A stretch of DNA of 5,573 nucleotides from Pseudomonadota bacterium (lineage in GTDB: Bacteria > Myxococcota_A > Bradymonadia > UBA4248): contig WQTY01000168.1 in the NCBI GenBank assembly GCA_009786045.1, forward strand, positions 1 through 5,573, given 5' to 3'. The notes under the pieces are model-generated. The model worked only from the letters and a program-made list of their open reading frames with translations, did not search any database and was not told the origin of the DNA. Of this stretch, positions 5,558-5,573 are shown piece after piece. Position numbers and translations under genes: made by a program. Every line of letters begins with the position of its first letter. Position 1 is the stretch's first letter.

Positions 5558-5573
5558 CGCGTCTACCCCCTCT

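Overview
The window holds two complete, divergently transcribed protein genes. Each is predicted to encode a lipoprotein. They share a 296-base intergenic region, and strong inverted repeats lie past both 3' ends. The larger product carries Myxococcus-type cysteine-rich repeats (DUF4215) around a fibro-slime (PA14-like) domain. That combination, with lipobox-type export signals, Shine-Dalgarno sites and medium-high GC (mid-50s percent by eye), suggests a Gram-negative bacterium of the Myxococcota or a related former deltaproteobacterial lineage. The GC looks lower than in classical Myxococcus or Sorangium. A Bradymonadales-like host would fit, but this is inference from domain content, not a taxonomic proof.

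Layout. Bases 1-139 are GC-rich, without a supported gene, and hold two hairpins with bulged bases. Bases 140-1801 (minus strand) encode a 553-residue lipoprotein of unrecognised family. It has a polar, low-complexity linker followed by a mostly beta-strand body, possibly a propeller. Bases 1802-2097 carry both Shine-Dalgarno sites and two back-to-back extended -10 promoter candidates. Bases 2098-5490 (plus strand) encode a 1130-residue lipoprotein: 13 cysteine-rich repeats, one fibro-slime domain of about 250 residues, then 7 shorter cysteine-rich repeats. Bases 5491-5573 hold a GC hairpin and a near-perfect 35-base palindrome.

How they may work together. Both products should be exported and lipid-anchored, probably on the outer membrane. 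The large one resembles a cell-surface adhesin or receptor, with a disulfide-rich stalk presenting a PA14-like binding domain. The smaller one could be a surface or periplasmic partner, but only the divergent arrangement links them. The most interesting idea is an architectural parallel to the myxobacterial outer-membrane-exchange receptor TraA, which also joins a PA14-like domain to cysteine-rich repeats. No defence system, mobile element, CRISPR array, tRNA or rRNA is visible.
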